Source of the DNA: Actinomycetes bacterium
Lineage (GTDB): Bacteria > Actinomycetota > Acidimicrobiia > Acidimicrobiales > Palsa-688
NCBI GenBank assembly: GCA_021809105.1
Contig: JAKBAM010000001.1
Location: forward strand, 310,001 to 374,000
Reading direction: 5' to 3'
Length of the DNA stretch: 64,000 bases
Positions within the stretch are counted from its first letter, which is position 1; the number at the start of each line of letters is the position of its first letter. The notes under the pieces are model-generated. The model ran no database searches. It had not been told where the DNA came from and worked only from the letters and a program-made list of their open reading frames with translations. Below are positions 1-8,502 of the stretch, piece by piece. Made by a program: the position numbers and the translations under genes.

Positions 1-456
1 CAGGTCGCCGACCTCGGCCAACTAGCCGCCGCCGGCATCGTGGCCGACACCGTCGAGATCGCCTCCTCCTGGTCGGCCCTGACGGGGATCTACCACGACG
101 CCCTGCGTGGCGTGCAGGAGCTCCCAGGCACCCTGGCCGTCAGCGCCCACCAGTCCCACGCCTACCGCGACGGGGCGTGCCTGTACTTCACCTTCGCCGG
201 ACGGCCCGATCCCGCCGCCGCCGAGGCCTACTACTGCTCTGCGTGGGATGCTGTGGTCGGCGCCACGCTCGAGCGCGGCGGCGCGCTCTCGCACCACCAT
301 GGCATCGGGATCAACCGGGGACGGCACATGGCCTCGGCTCTCGAAGGCACACTGCCGATGCTGGCCTCGATCAAAGCCGCGCTCGACCCGCACGGCGTCC
401 TCAACCCCGGAAAGCTGGGCCTCGACTCCCCTTGGGGGCCGCCGCCGTGGCCCTGA
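1..456 (+). CDS. FAD-linked oxidase, C-terminal part (alkyl-DHAP synthase / glycolate oxidase type), 5' end outside window
   Basis: The reading frame is open from base 1 to the TGA at 454-456, giving the last 151 residues of a larger flavoprotein. The motif SHHHGIG near the middle and the ending ALDPHGVLNPGKLGL are the active-site and C-terminal signatures of the FAD-linked oxidase C-terminal domain, closest in style to alkyldihydroxyacetonephosphate synthases. Such enzymes oxidise or add to hydroxy-acid or DHAP substrates using FAD bound by an N-terminal domain not visible here. The next gene encodes an FGGY kinase of glycerol-kinase type, so a shared glycerol or ether-lipid role is plausible but inferred. 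The exact substrate cannot be told from this fragment. Confidence 0.8.
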   Translation, partial: QVADLGQLAAAGIVADTVEIASSWSALTGIYHDALRGVQELPGTLAVSAHQSHAYRDGACLYFTFAGRPDPAAAEAYYCSAWDAVVGATLERGGALSHHHGIGINRGRHMASALEGTLPMLASIKAALDPHGVLNPGKLGLDSPWGPPPWP

Positions 457-568
457 GCCCCATCTGTGTTGATCCACTCCGGAGATCCGTGGGTGGATCA
501 CCACCAGTAGGCTCCCAGGCCGTCCGCGATCACCCCTAGCCGTTCGCAACCACCCGGGGAGGGTTCTC

Positions 569-2011
569 ATCAGCATCCTCGTCATCGATGTCGGCACCAG
601 CAGCATCCGGGCCGCCATCGTCCGCCCAGACAGCACCGTCACCCACGTGGCCCGGCGGTCGCTCAGCCTTTCGGTGCCCATGCCGGGGCTGCTTGAGTTG
701 GACGCCGCAGCCTTGGCCGCGGCGTCGCTCGACGTCGCCCACGAGGTGCTGGCCGCCGCCGGCCCGGTGGAAGCAGTGGGTGTCACGGCGCAACGGGCCT
801 CCACCGTCGCCTGGAGCTCCACCACGGGCGACCCCCTCGGCCCGGCCCTGGGCTGGCAGGACCTGCGCACGGCCGGCACCTGTCTGGAGCTGCAGGCCGA
901 AGGTCTGCGCCTCTCCCCCAACGAGACGGCCACGAAGGCCGCGTGGCTGTTGGATACCTACGACCCGGACCGGTCGCCCGCAACCCGAATCGGGACGGTT
1001 GACAGCTGGCTGGTGTGGACGCTCTCGGGAGGCGGCTCCCACATCACCGATCTGTCCAACGCCGGCGTGACCGGGCTGGTTGCCGACGAGGGCCGGGGGT
1101 GGCGGGAAGACGTCCTCGATCGGCTGCGCATCCCTCACGGGGCCCTACCAGCAGTGGTCGACTCCTCCGGTTGGCTGGCTGAGGCCACGGCCCTACCGGG
1201 ACGGCCTCCGGTGTGTGGCATCGCCGGCGATCAGCAGGCCTCCCTCATGGGCCAGGGCTGCACACGCCCCGGCATGGCAAAGGCCACATTCGGCACCGGC
1301 GGGATGCTCGACATGTGTCTCGGCACGAACCGCCCGACGTTCGACCACCGGGGCGCCGCCGGCACCTTCCCCATCGTGGCATGGCGTCGGGACAGCCGTG
1401 TCACATGGGGGGTCGAGGGCATGATGCTGGCCGCCGGGAGCGCGGTCGATTGGCTGGTGGAGGACCTGGCCATACTGCCCTCGGCGGCCGAGTCGGAGGC
1501 GGTCGCCGCAGGGTGCGACGACACCGGCGGGGTGATCATGGTGCCGGCACTGCTCGGCATGGGTACGCCGCAGTGGGACTTCGGCGCCAGGGGGGCGGTC
1601 CTGGGCTTGACGCGAGGTACCGGCCGCGCACAACTGACCCGTGCGGTGCTCGAAGGGGTGGCGCACGCGGGCGCCGACCTCGTCGAGGCAGCCGAGGCAG
1701 ATACGGACATCCCCATCGAGCGCCTACGCGTCGACGGTGGCATGACCGCGAACGCCGTGTTCCTTCAGGCCCTGGCCGACGCGTGCGACCGGCCCGTCGA
1801 GGTCTCACGGGAGCTGGAGGCTACGACGCTGGGCGCCGGGTACCTGGCCGGACTAGCGGTCGGCACGTGGGGCAGCGACGAGGACGTCGCTGCGGCGTGG
1901 GCACCGAAGAATACCGTCGAGCCAGTCCGGACAGCAGATCGAGACGGCTGGAGGGCTGCGGTCGACCGAGCCCGCCAGTGGTACCCGGAGCTCACCGCTC
2001 TGCAGTTCTGA
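569..2011 (+). CDS. FGGY-family carbohydrate kinase, glycerol kinase-like
   Basis: ATP-dependent sugar/polyol kinase of the FGGY fold, about 480 residues if started at 569, which is the family's usual length. The N-terminal phosphate-binding strand VIDVGTSSIRAAIV lies at about residues 5-18. GIAGDQQASLMGQG is the glycerol-kinase-like central motif, and LRVDGGMTANAVFLQ is the C-terminal adenosine-binding motif. The first ATG (647) would delete the essential N-terminal strand. The only well-placed start after the GGGGAGGG ribosome site (about 556-563) is ATC at 569, with no ATG, GTG or TTG available. Either this is a rare ATC start or a base is wrong. The preceding oxidase gene ends 112 bp upstream. 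Glycerol is the likeliest substrate, but xylulose-like sugars are not excluded. Confidence 0.8.
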   Translation: MSILVIDVGTSSIRAAIVRPDSTVTHVARRSLSLSVPMPGLLELDAAALAAASLDVAHEVLAAAGPVEAVGVTAQRASTVAWSSTTGDPLGPALGWQDLRTAGTCLELQAEGLRLSPNETATKAAWLLDTYDPDRSPATRIGTVDSWLVWTLSGGGSHITDLSNAGVTGLVADEGRGWREDVLDRLRIPHGALPAVVDSSGWLAEATALPGRPPVCGIAGDQQASLMGQGCTRPGMAKATFGTGGMLDMCLGTNRPTFDHRGAAGTFPIVAWRRDSRVTWGVEGMMLAAGSAVDWLVEDLAILPSAAESEAVAAGCDDTGGVIMVPALLGMGTPQWDFGARGAVLGLTRGTGRAQLTRAVLEGVAHAGADLVEAAEADTDIPIERLRVDGGMTANAVFLQALADACDRPVEVSRELEATTLGAGYLAGLAVGTWGSDEDVAAAWAPKNTVEPVRTADRDGWRAAVDRARQWYPELTALQF

Positions 2012-2038
2012 GCTCTGATCGGAACGTATGAGCTCCGA

Positions 2039-2947
2039 TCAGGCCGGCCGGACCACCGGAAGCTTCTGCTGCGCTTCGAGGACCGGCGCCAAGAGATCTC
2101 CCCTTTCCGCCACGCGCGCCAAGGTGGCAGCGGCATCGAAGCGCAGCCCGTCCCCCTTGCCAGCCTCCACGGCAGCCTCCACCTCGTCCCACGTCACCGG
2201 CGTCGACACGCTCGGCGTCCCCCGAGCCCGCAGCGAGTACACCGCCACGGTGGTCTTGGAAGCAGTGTTCTGGCTCCAGTCGATCAGCACCTTTCCGGAC
2301 CGCAGCCTTCTCTCCTGGGTGGTTAGCACCAGGTCCGGGTGAGTTCGTTGCAGCAGCTGGGCCATGGCCAGCGCGAAGCCCCGGCTGCTCTCGTAGTCGA
2401 CGGGGCAGTTGAGTGGCACGTACAACTGCAACCCCTTGCTCCCGGAGGTCTTTACCCACGCCTGCAAGTCGAGATGGTCGAGGGTGTCGCGCAGGAGGAG
2501 CGCCACCCGACCGCAGGTCACGACGTCCGCAGGCGGCCCGGGATCCAGATCGAACACCGTCGCCCTCGGGCGCCCCAAGTCGGGCGCACCGGCGAGGGTG
2601 GGGTGTAGCTCGATGGTAGCCAGGTTGGCCAGCCAAACCAGCGCCGCCGGCTCGTCCACGCTGCAGTACGCGACATCACCCATGGTGATAGTCGGCACCC
2701 AAGCCGGCCTGTGGCTAGGACAGTTTTTCTCGAAGAAGTACTTTGCGTCCACGCCGTTGGGGAAGCGCTTCAACGTCAGGGGCCTCCCTGTGATGTGTGG
2801 CAGCAACACCGGGGCGACGCGTGCGTAGTAGTCGATCATGTCTCCCTTGGTGAAACCCGTCGCCGGCCAAAGAACCTTGTGGAGGTTGGATACCTTCAAT
2901 GTCCGGCCGCCTACCTCGACCTCGGTGCTCTTCGTCGTGGGAGCCAT
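2039..2947 (-). CDS. ligD: LigD-type NHEJ polymerase/primase (PolDom), stand-alone
   Basis: 302-residue archaeo-eukaryotic primase-fold polymerase that fills or extends DNA ends during non-homologous end joining. Visible signatures are LHKVLWP (about residue 22), the phosphate-binding stretch TLKRFPNGVDAKYFFEKNCP, the first two metal ligands in VFDLDPGP (D133, D135), and a third acidic residue in VLIDWSQN (D223). Only the polymerase domain is present. The ligase and phosphoesterase domains of multidomain LigD are absent, so a separate ligase elsewhere must seal ends. It follows ku by 6 bp in the same direction, so the two form an operon. The name is given for the domain, not for full-length LigD. 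Confidence 0.92.
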   Translation of the reverse strand: MAPTTKSTEVEVGGRTLKVSNLHKVLWPATGFTKGDMIDYYARVAPVLLPHITGRPLTLKRFPNGVDAKYFFEKNCPSHRPAWVPTITMGDVAYCSVDEPAALVWLANLATIELHPTLAGAPDLGRPRATVFDLDPGPPADVVTCGRVALLLRDTLDHLDLQAWVKTSGSKGLQLYVPLNCPVDYESSRGFALAMAQLLQRTHPDLVLTTQERRLRSGKVLIDWSQNTASKTTVAVYSLRARGTPSVSTPVTWDEVEAAVEAGKGDGLRFDAAATLARVAERGDLLAPVLEAQQKLPVVRPA

Positions 2948-2953
2948 CCGCAG

Positions 2954-3775
2954 CTACGCCGAAGCCCTCTTACGGTCGCCGCTATCCCGGGTCTCCCGAC
3001 CCCCGGCTGCCGCCAAGCTGGCTTCCAATGCCGCCATGAGATCGACCACCGGCGCCGCCTTCCTGGGAGCCTCGGGAGCTGCGATGGCCTGGCCCTCGGC
3101 CTTGGCCTCGATCAGCTCCAGGACCTTGTCGCGATGCTCGTCGTGGTACTTGCCGGGCTCGAACGCAGCAGTCAGGGACTCGACCAACTTCTCGGCCATG
3201 TCGAGCTCCCGTTTGGAAGGCTTGGTGGCGTCCGTGGTCGGCACTTCCAGATCGTCCGCGGCGACGATCTCGTCTGCGTACAGCATCGTCGAGAGGACCA
3301 GTACGCCGTCGCGTGATCGGATCGCCCCCAAGTACTGCTTGGTTCGCAGTACGAACTTTCCGATGGCCACCTTTCCGGTGCGGGCCATGGTTTCGGCCAG
3401 CAACGCATACGGCTTGTCCGCACGACCGTCGGGGATGAGGTAGTAGCTGTGGTCGTAGTAAAGGGGGTCGATCTGCGACAACTCGACGAACTCTTCTATT
3501 TCGATGCTGCGATCCGCTTCCGGGTCGAGGCTTGCCAGCTCCTCGGGCTCGACCACGACGTAGCGGCCACCACCGAGGTCGTAGCCCTTGACGATGTCGC
3601 TGTATTCGACCTCCTCGCCGTCGATCGAGCAGACCCGCTTCTGATTGACGCGGCCACCGTCCTCCGCGTGGAGCTGGTGAAAGCGGACGTCTTTCGACGA
3701 GGTGGCCGTCACCAGCTTCACGGGGACGTTGACCAGGCCGAAGCTGACCGAGCCGGACCAAATCGCGCGGGGCAT
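2954..3775 (-). CDS. ku: Non-homologous end joining protein Ku
   Basis: Homodimeric DNA-end-binding protein that encircles double-strand ends and recruits LigD. The start is set at ATG 3775 because MPRAIWSGSVSFGLVNVPV is the conserved Ku N-terminus. The longer frame to 3838 adds 21 low-complexity residues without homology. The 273-residue length is usual for bacterial Ku. The beta-barrel core runs over roughly residues 5-190, followed by a helical tail ending in a short basic KRASA stretch that may touch DNA. The polymerase gene follows 6 bp downstream. The nurA gene starts 72 bp away on the opposite strand, so the two repair operons share one divergent promoter region. Confidence 0.95.
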   Translation of the reverse strand: MPRAIWSGSVSFGLVNVPVKLVTATSSKDVRFHQLHAEDGGRVNQKRVCSIDGEEVEYSDIVKGYDLGGGRYVVVEPEELASLDPEADRSIEIEEFVELSQIDPLYYDHSYYLIPDGRADKPYALLAETMARTGKVAIGKFVLRTKQYLGAIRSRDGVLVLSTMLYADEIVAADDLEVPTTDATKPSKRELDMAEKLVESLTAAFEPGKYHDEHRDKVLELIEAKAEGQAIAAPEAPRKAAPVVDLMAALEASLAAAGGRETRDSGDRKRASA

Positions 3776-3847
3776 GGCGCCATTCTTCCCTAACGGACTG
3801 GGGCGCAGTCGTGCCACACGGACGCCGCGGCGTGCCATCCTGGCTCG

Positions 3848-4813
3848 GTGGACATCGAAGCGACGGCCGATCGCCTGGCGTCGCTGCTGCTCGACGGCGG
3901 CGGCGGCCTACGTGAGGCGACCAGCAGTGGACTCGAGTTCGAGGCTTCACTCAGCCTGGAGCCTCTGCAGCGAACCACGGTTCCACCTGACTGTTGGGCC
4001 GTCGACGGAGGCCAGGCGCTCGTCGCCGACGCCCGCAGCCTCCAGGTCTACGCGACGCGAGCCTCGACGGTGCGCTGGCGGAGCAGTCGCACGGTCATGG
4101 AGGACGAGGGGGCGCTGCGGATCCACCTCCTCGGTTCTGGGGAGGAGCGTGCCGCCCTCGCCGCCCTCGAATCCCCTGTCGACCCGAAGGCGGCTGTCGA
4201 CGTCAACCTCCTGCGGGACTGGGGCGAGTGGGAAGCAGTGGCGAGTGCCGTCGAGCTGGCCGAGGCCGGTGGCATGGTGCTGGTAGACGGCGACTTGCAG
4301 CCCGACTGGCGGATCCCGGCCTGGTGGCTGTCGTCTCTGCTGGAGCGGGCGAATTCGCGCCAGGTGGTGCTCGCCGGGGTGACCAAGCACTCTTCGCTGT
4401 CCCGGGGCGGCGCGCCGTTGGTCGGTGCCCTGGAGCAGCAGGCCGCTGCCGAGCTGGGCCGGCGGGCCACGTGGTGGACGCGCGTGGCGAGGACCAGGCC
4501 CGAGGTGGGCTCCGGCCTGCAAGTGGTAGTTGCCCGGCTCGATCCCGACGCCCCGTACGCTTTCCGCGTCGACCTACCGGCCGACTCCGACGCGCCCGCC
4601 GCGCTCGGTGCGTTGTCGGCGCTGTGCGATGACGCAGCGTTCCCGGGTTATCCGTATCCTCTGTCGGTCGCCGATCGGGTGGCAGCGTGCGCGGGATGGG
4701 TCCGCTCCGAGGTGTGGGACCGCATGTCCGAGCGCTTCGACCGCCGCGGTGTGCCAACCGAGGTCAGGGAGCGTGCCTTCGACGACCGCCACCGGATGAT
4801 GGAGAGGGCTTGA
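3848..4813 (+). CDS. nurA: NurA-domain 5'-3' nuclease
   Basis: 321-residue NurA-family nuclease with a GTG start. The RNase-H-like core begins with WAVDGGQAL (metal ligand D53), the family's hallmark strand. Further acidic positions lie in the VDVNLLRDWGEWEAV region and in VLVDGDLQPDW (about residue 147), the usual second metal-binding strand. NurA partners the HerA ATPase in resecting DNA ends, and a HerA-like gene closes this same operon (6822-8468). The stop codon is followed directly by the patatin GTG. Finding NurA-HerA in a bacterium, split by two lipid-enzyme genes and facing ku-ligD, is the notable context. Family assignment rests on motif and partner; the exact nuclease polarity is assumed from the family. 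Confidence 0.85.
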   Translation: MDIEATADRLASLLLDGGGGLREATSSGLEFEASLSLEPLQRTTVPPDCWAVDGGQALVADARSLQVYATRASTVRWRSSRTVMEDEGALRIHLLGSGEERAALAALESPVDPKAAVDVNLLRDWGEWEAVASAVELAEAGGMVLVDGDLQPDWRIPAWWLSSLLERANSRQVVLAGVTKHSSLSRGGAPLVGALEQQAAAELGRRATWWTRVARTRPEVGSGLQVVVARLDPDAPYAFRVDLPADSDAPAALGALSALCDDAAFPGYPYPLSVADRVAACAGWVRSEVWDRMSERFDRRGVPTEVRERAFDDRHRMMERA

Positions 4814-5692
4814 GTGGGAATTCGGCCAGGGAGGACAGTGGCACCTCGGTCCGGCAAACCCATCCGGGGCAGTTACGACACTGCTTTCGTCCTCGGCGGA
4901 GGCGGCGTGCTGGGCTCTGCGGAAGTGGGGATGCTGCAGGCCCTCTTCGACCGGGACATCGTGCCGGACCTGGTGGTCGGTTCGAGCGTCGGAGCCCTCA
5001 ACGGCGCGTTGGTCGCCGCCGATCCGTCGCCCGCGACCATCCAGCGCCTGAGCGACCTGTGGACCGGCCTCTCCAACCGAGCGGTCTTCGGCGGATCGGT
5101 GATCGGCCAGATCGGGACCCTCGCCCGCCACGGCACGCACCTGCACGCCAACCAGCGCCTGCGCCGGCTCATCGACGAGGCTCTCCCCGGGATGCGCATC
5201 GAGGATCTGCCGGTAACCTTCGAGTGCGTTGCTGCGTCCATCGAGGCGGCGTCCGCCCATTGGTTCGATTCCGGCCCGGTCGCCGAAGCGGTGCTGGCCT
5301 CTTGCGCGGTGCCGGGGCTGTTCCCGCCGGTGGAGATCGGAGGCGAGCACTTCCTCGACGGAGGACTGGTCCGGTCCGTGCCGGTCGGACGAGCCGTCGA
5401 GCTCGGCGCGCGTCGAATCTTCATCCTCCACGTAGGCCGCCTAGAGCAACCTCTCAGCCCTCCGACCAAACCCTGGGAGGTGGCCCAGGTGGCATTCGAG
5501 ATCAGCCGCCGCCACCGTTTCGCCGAGGACATGGCCAGCGTGCCAGGAGGAGTCGAGGTCCACCTCCTCCCGACCGGCAGCTCGGCGCGCACGCTCAGCG
5601 TTCGCTACCGCGGGGTGGGTGGGGCAGAGACACGCATAGCGGCGGCCCGCAGCGCTGCGGCCCGCTACCTCGACGCCCAGACCGGGAGCTGA
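4814..5692 (+). CDS. Patatin-like phospholipase
   Basis: 292-residue patatin-family serine hydrolase acting on phospholipid or acyl ester bonds with a Ser-Asp dyad. The glycine-rich oxyanion loop is GGGGVLGSAEVGML (about residues 31-44). The nucleophile elbow is GSSVG with Ser58, and the catalytic Asp182 is in LDGGLVRSVP. All required residues are present. GTG 4814 begins directly after the nurA stop, with no gap, so it is surely cotranscribed and coupled. No signal peptide or membrane segment is seen, suggesting a cytosolic or peripheral enzyme. Its position between a nuclease and an acyltransferase is unusual and may mean membrane remodelling or defence; both are inferences. Confidence 0.9.
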   Translation: MGIRPGRTVAPRSGKPIRGSYDTAFVLGGGGVLGSAEVGMLQALFDRDIVPDLVVGSSVGALNGALVAADPSPATIQRLSDLWTGLSNRAVFGGSVIGQIGTLARHGTHLHANQRLRRLIDEALPGMRIEDLPVTFECVAASIEAASAHWFDSGPVAEAVLASCAVPGLFPPVEIGGEHFLDGGLVRSVPVGRAVELGARRIFILHVGRLEQPLSPPTKPWEVAQVAFEISRRHRFAEDMASVPGGVEVHLLPTGSSARTLSVRYRGVGGAETRIAAARSAAARYLDAQTGS

Positions 5693-5694
5693 GG

Positions 5695-6777
5695 GTGCGG
5701 TTGCCACCCCGGGCCGTCCGGCGAGCGCTCGCGCCTGTCCTATTGGGTTTGGAGGCAGCTCTGCTGGCCTTGTTCGCTGCCGGCACCGTCGTCGGTCTGC
5801 TGCTGGCCCCCCTTACCCGCCGGCGCCGTCCGCTGCGTATCTGCGCTTTCGCCGTCGGCTACCTGTGCATCGACGCTGCGACGGTGGCAGCTGCCTTCGG
5901 CCTGTGGGTGCTTCACGCCAGAGCCAGGCGCAGCCGGGGGGGCAATCGGGAATGGATGGAGGCAAACCGGCGGCTGCTCGGCTGGGCACTGGGGACGATC
6001 CTGGCCTGGGCCGAGCACTGCGGCGGGTTTCGCGTGGTGGAGGAACAGCCGGCAGGCCTGCGGTGGCCCGCCGAAGATACCGTGGCGGCGGGCGTCGACG
6101 TGGCGGGCGTCGACGCGGCCCCCCTCGGCGCGGACATCCCGGTGCTGGTGCTCGCTCGCCACGGCGGTCCGGGCGATTCCTTTGCCCTGGTACACCTCCT
6201 GCTCGAGCACTACCGACGCGGCGTGCGGATCGTCTTGAAAGAGGTCCTTCAGGCCGATCCAGCCCTCGACATCTTGCTCAACCGCCTGGGATGCTGCTTC
6301 CTCCCATCGAGCAGCGGCGCCGGTGACGATCTCTCCGGCCGCCTCGCGGATCTGGCCGGAACGCTCGTAGGGCGCGACACACTCCTGGTGTTCCCCGAAG
6401 GCGGCAATTGGACCCCGCGCCGCCACCATCGGGCGATCCGGCGCCTGCGGGCCGACGGCAAGGCCGAGGCAGCGAACGCTGCCGTGCTGATGACCCACGT
6501 CCTGCCGCCCCGGCCCGCGGGAGTTCTGGCGGTGCTCGATGCCCACCCGGAGCTGCCGGTCGTGCTGGTGGCCCACGCCGGCCTGGACCTGATCACCTCG
6601 GCCGCCGGGATCTGGCGCGCCCTCCCCTTGTCCGTCCCTATGACGGTGCGGGCGTGGCCGGCTTCGCCTTTTCCCACCACCGACGGCGAGGAACGCCTGG
6701 CATGGCTGACAACCGAGTGGGCCGTGGTCGACGAGTGGATCGACCGGCACCGGGCATCGCCAGGGGCCCCGGCCTAG
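5695..6777 (+). CDS. PlsC-like lysophospholipid acyltransferase
   Basis: 360-residue membrane acyltransferase that transfers acyl chains to a lysophospholipid or related acceptor. GTG 5695 is chosen because it lies 2 bp after the patatin stop. The open frame continues far upstream, but only as an out-of-frame copy of patatin coding sequence. Two hydrophobic segments occupy roughly residues 10-75. The catalytic HX4D motif is RHGGPGDS (His156, Asp161), and the acceptor-binding motif is FPEGGNW (about 233-239). Pairing of a phospholipase with an acyltransferase suggests a deacylation-reacylation step on one lipid. The gene is followed by 44 bp and then the HerA ATPase. Confidence 0.85.
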   Translation: MRLPPRAVRRALAPVLLGLEAALLALFAAGTVVGLLLAPLTRRRRPLRICAFAVGYLCIDAATVAAAFGLWVLHARARRSRGGNREWMEANRRLLGWALGTILAWAEHCGGFRVVEEQPAGLRWPAEDTVAAGVDVAGVDAAPLGADIPVLVLARHGGPGDSFALVHLLLEHYRRGVRIVLKEVLQADPALDILLNRLGCCFLPSSSGAGDDLSGRLADLAGTLVGRDTLLVFPEGGNWTPRRHHRAIRRLRADGKAEAANAAVLMTHVLPPRPAGVLAVLDAHPELPVVLVAHAGLDLITSAAGIWRALPLSVPMTVRAWPASPFPTTDGEERLAWLTTEWAVVDEWIDRHRASPGAPA

Positions 6778-6821
6778 CCCGTAGGCAAAGGCCCGTCGCA
6801 CGCGCCTGCGAGAATCGCCCG

Positions 6822-8468
6822 GTGACAGATCACCTCGCGGATATCGAGCCAGCGGCACCCGTGGGTCCGGTCGGCTCACCGATCCGGGGCCGGCTCTTCG
6901 GGCGCAATGTCCTGGAAGGGGTGTTCAGGGCCGCACCCGACGAGGACCTGTTCCTCGGTGAGCTGCTTGTCGGCGTGGACGCCGCTGCGGATCGCCGGTA
7001 TCTGTTCCGGGTCGTCGACGTCACATACGGCACGGAGCACCGTGAGCCGGGGTGGGCGGAGCGCGTCGCCGGCACCTTGCTGGCCGATGACGAGCGGGGC
7101 GAGTCCGGCGCCCACACCTTGCACGACGGGGACCGCCGCACCTACCGGGTGGCGTCGTGTCGCTGTCTCGGTTACCTGGCTCCCCCGGAGGTAGCAGGCG
7201 GTGCCCGCACGGAGTTCCGCAAACCCAAGAGCCTGCCGACGCAGTTCTCCCGGGTGGTGGCGCCCGAGGCTGAGGACTTCACGTTCCTCGCCGCTCGAAT
7301 GGGTGACCTGCCCCTCGGCCGGCTCCGCTCGGGCGAGACCGTCGTCGACTTCACCGTCGGCATACCAGGCGTGTCGTTGGCCAGTCACGTCGGAGTGTTC
7401 GCGACGACTGGCATGGGCAAGTCCAACCTCATGCAGGTACTGGCTGCCGGCGCCATGCGCGCGAACGGTCGATACGGCCTCCTCATCATCGACCCCCACG
7501 GGGAGTACCGCAGCGCCCTCGGACGCCATCCGTGGGCCGGGACGGCCTTGCGGGTCTACGCCAACCGGGCGCTCCCTTCTACCACCTCGCTGCGGATCAG
7601 CTTGGCGGAGCTCACGGTGGACGACTTGCGCACCGCCTACGACTGGAGTCGGCCCCAGGAGGAGGCCCTCTACGAGCTGGAGCGCCGCTACGCCGCGGTG
7701 TCGACCGGCGACGGCTTGGCATGGCTGGCCGACTTCGCTCGCGTCGACGACCTACCTGGCTTCCGGGACGTGGAGCTGTCGTCGCGTGTAGCGCTGAGCA
7801 CCCTGCAGGTCGTCCACCGCCGCGCCCGGCGCATCATCGACCTGCGCTGCGTTGCTACCGACCCGTCGGTCTCTGCCGGGGGACGCATCATCTCCGATCT
7901 CCTGGCCGGGCAAGTAGTACTGGTGGACGTCAGCGGCCTCGGCAGCACCGAGGAAGTCCTCGTCGCCTCGTTCCTGGCCCGGCGGGTCCTGGAGGAGTGG
8001 CAGGGCGCCTACCTCGACGACCCCGACCGCCACGGGCGCATGCCCGTCGTAGCCATCGCCCTCGAGGAGGCCCAGCGGGTCCTCTCCGGTAACAAGGACA
8101 GGGAGTCCAACGTCTTCCCCAGAGTGGCGCGCGAAGGACGTAAGTTCAACGTCGGGCTGTGCGCCATCACCCAGCAGCCGAAGCTGCTCGACGGAGAGCT
8201 ACTCAGCCAGTTCAACACCTTCTTCGTGCTGGGACTGGCCGACGAGCGGGACCGCAACATCCTTCGCTCTGCAGCCAAGCAGGACATCAGCGCCCAGGGG
8301 CCGGAGATCCAGACGCTCATGCCCGGCGAGTGCCTTATCGTCAACCTCAGCGCACCATTCGCAGTCCCGGCCAAGATCGACCTCTATCGGGACGTGGTCC
8401 GGGCCAGCCCTCCCCCTCCCGCCGCACGTCCAGCGGCCAGACCGAACGTGGCTGCGCTGGTGGAGTGA
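6822..8468 (+). CDS. herA: HerA-like hexameric DNA translocase ATPase (DUF87)
   Basis: 548-residue FtsK/HerA-clade ATPase with a GTG start at 6822, the first in-frame start after the plsC stop. The N-terminal HAS-barrel-like region covers about residues 1-130. Walker A is TTGMGKSN with Lys200. IIDPHGEY follows soon after, as in HerA proteins. Walker B is IALEEAQRVL with Glu415/416. A sensor-like Gln-rich segment ITQQPKLL follows, with a C-terminal arginine-containing helix. HerA pumps DNA and activates NurA nuclease for end resection, and the partner gene is at the head of the same operon. HerA-type ATPases also drive several anti-phage systems, so a defence role is possible. Confidence 0.9.
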   Translation: MTDHLADIEPAAPVGPVGSPIRGRLFGRNVLEGVFRAAPDEDLFLGELLVGVDAAADRRYLFRVVDVTYGTEHREPGWAERVAGTLLADDERGESGAHTLHDGDRRTYRVASCRCLGYLAPPEVAGGARTEFRKPKSLPTQFSRVVAPEAEDFTFLAARMGDLPLGRLRSGETVVDFTVGIPGVSLASHVGVFATTGMGKSNLMQVLAAGAMRANGRYGLLIIDPHGEYRSALGRHPWAGTALRVYANRALPSTTSLRISLAELTVDDLRTAYDWSRPQEEALYELERRYAAVSTGDGLAWLADFARVDDLPGFRDVELSSRVALSTLQVVHRRARRIIDLRCVATDPSVSAGGRIISDLLAGQVVLVDVSGLGSTEEVLVASFLARRVLEEWQGAYLDDPDRHGRMPVVAIALEEAQRVLSGNKDRESNVFPRVAREGRKFNVGLCAITQQPKLLDGELLSQFNTFFVLGLADERDRNILRSAAKQDISAQGPEIQTLMPGECLIVNLSAPFAVPAKIDLYRDVVRASPPPPAARPAARPNVAALVE

Positions 8469-8502
8469 CTCCGCCTACCGGCATCCTCTGTAGCGTCGCC
8501 CG

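Noticed and set aside
4687-6777. A 696-codon open frame on the plus strand covering the patatin gene in another frame
   Set aside because: Only the part after 5695 has recognisable protein sequence; the earlier part is an Arg/Pro-rich shadow of nurA and patatin coding.
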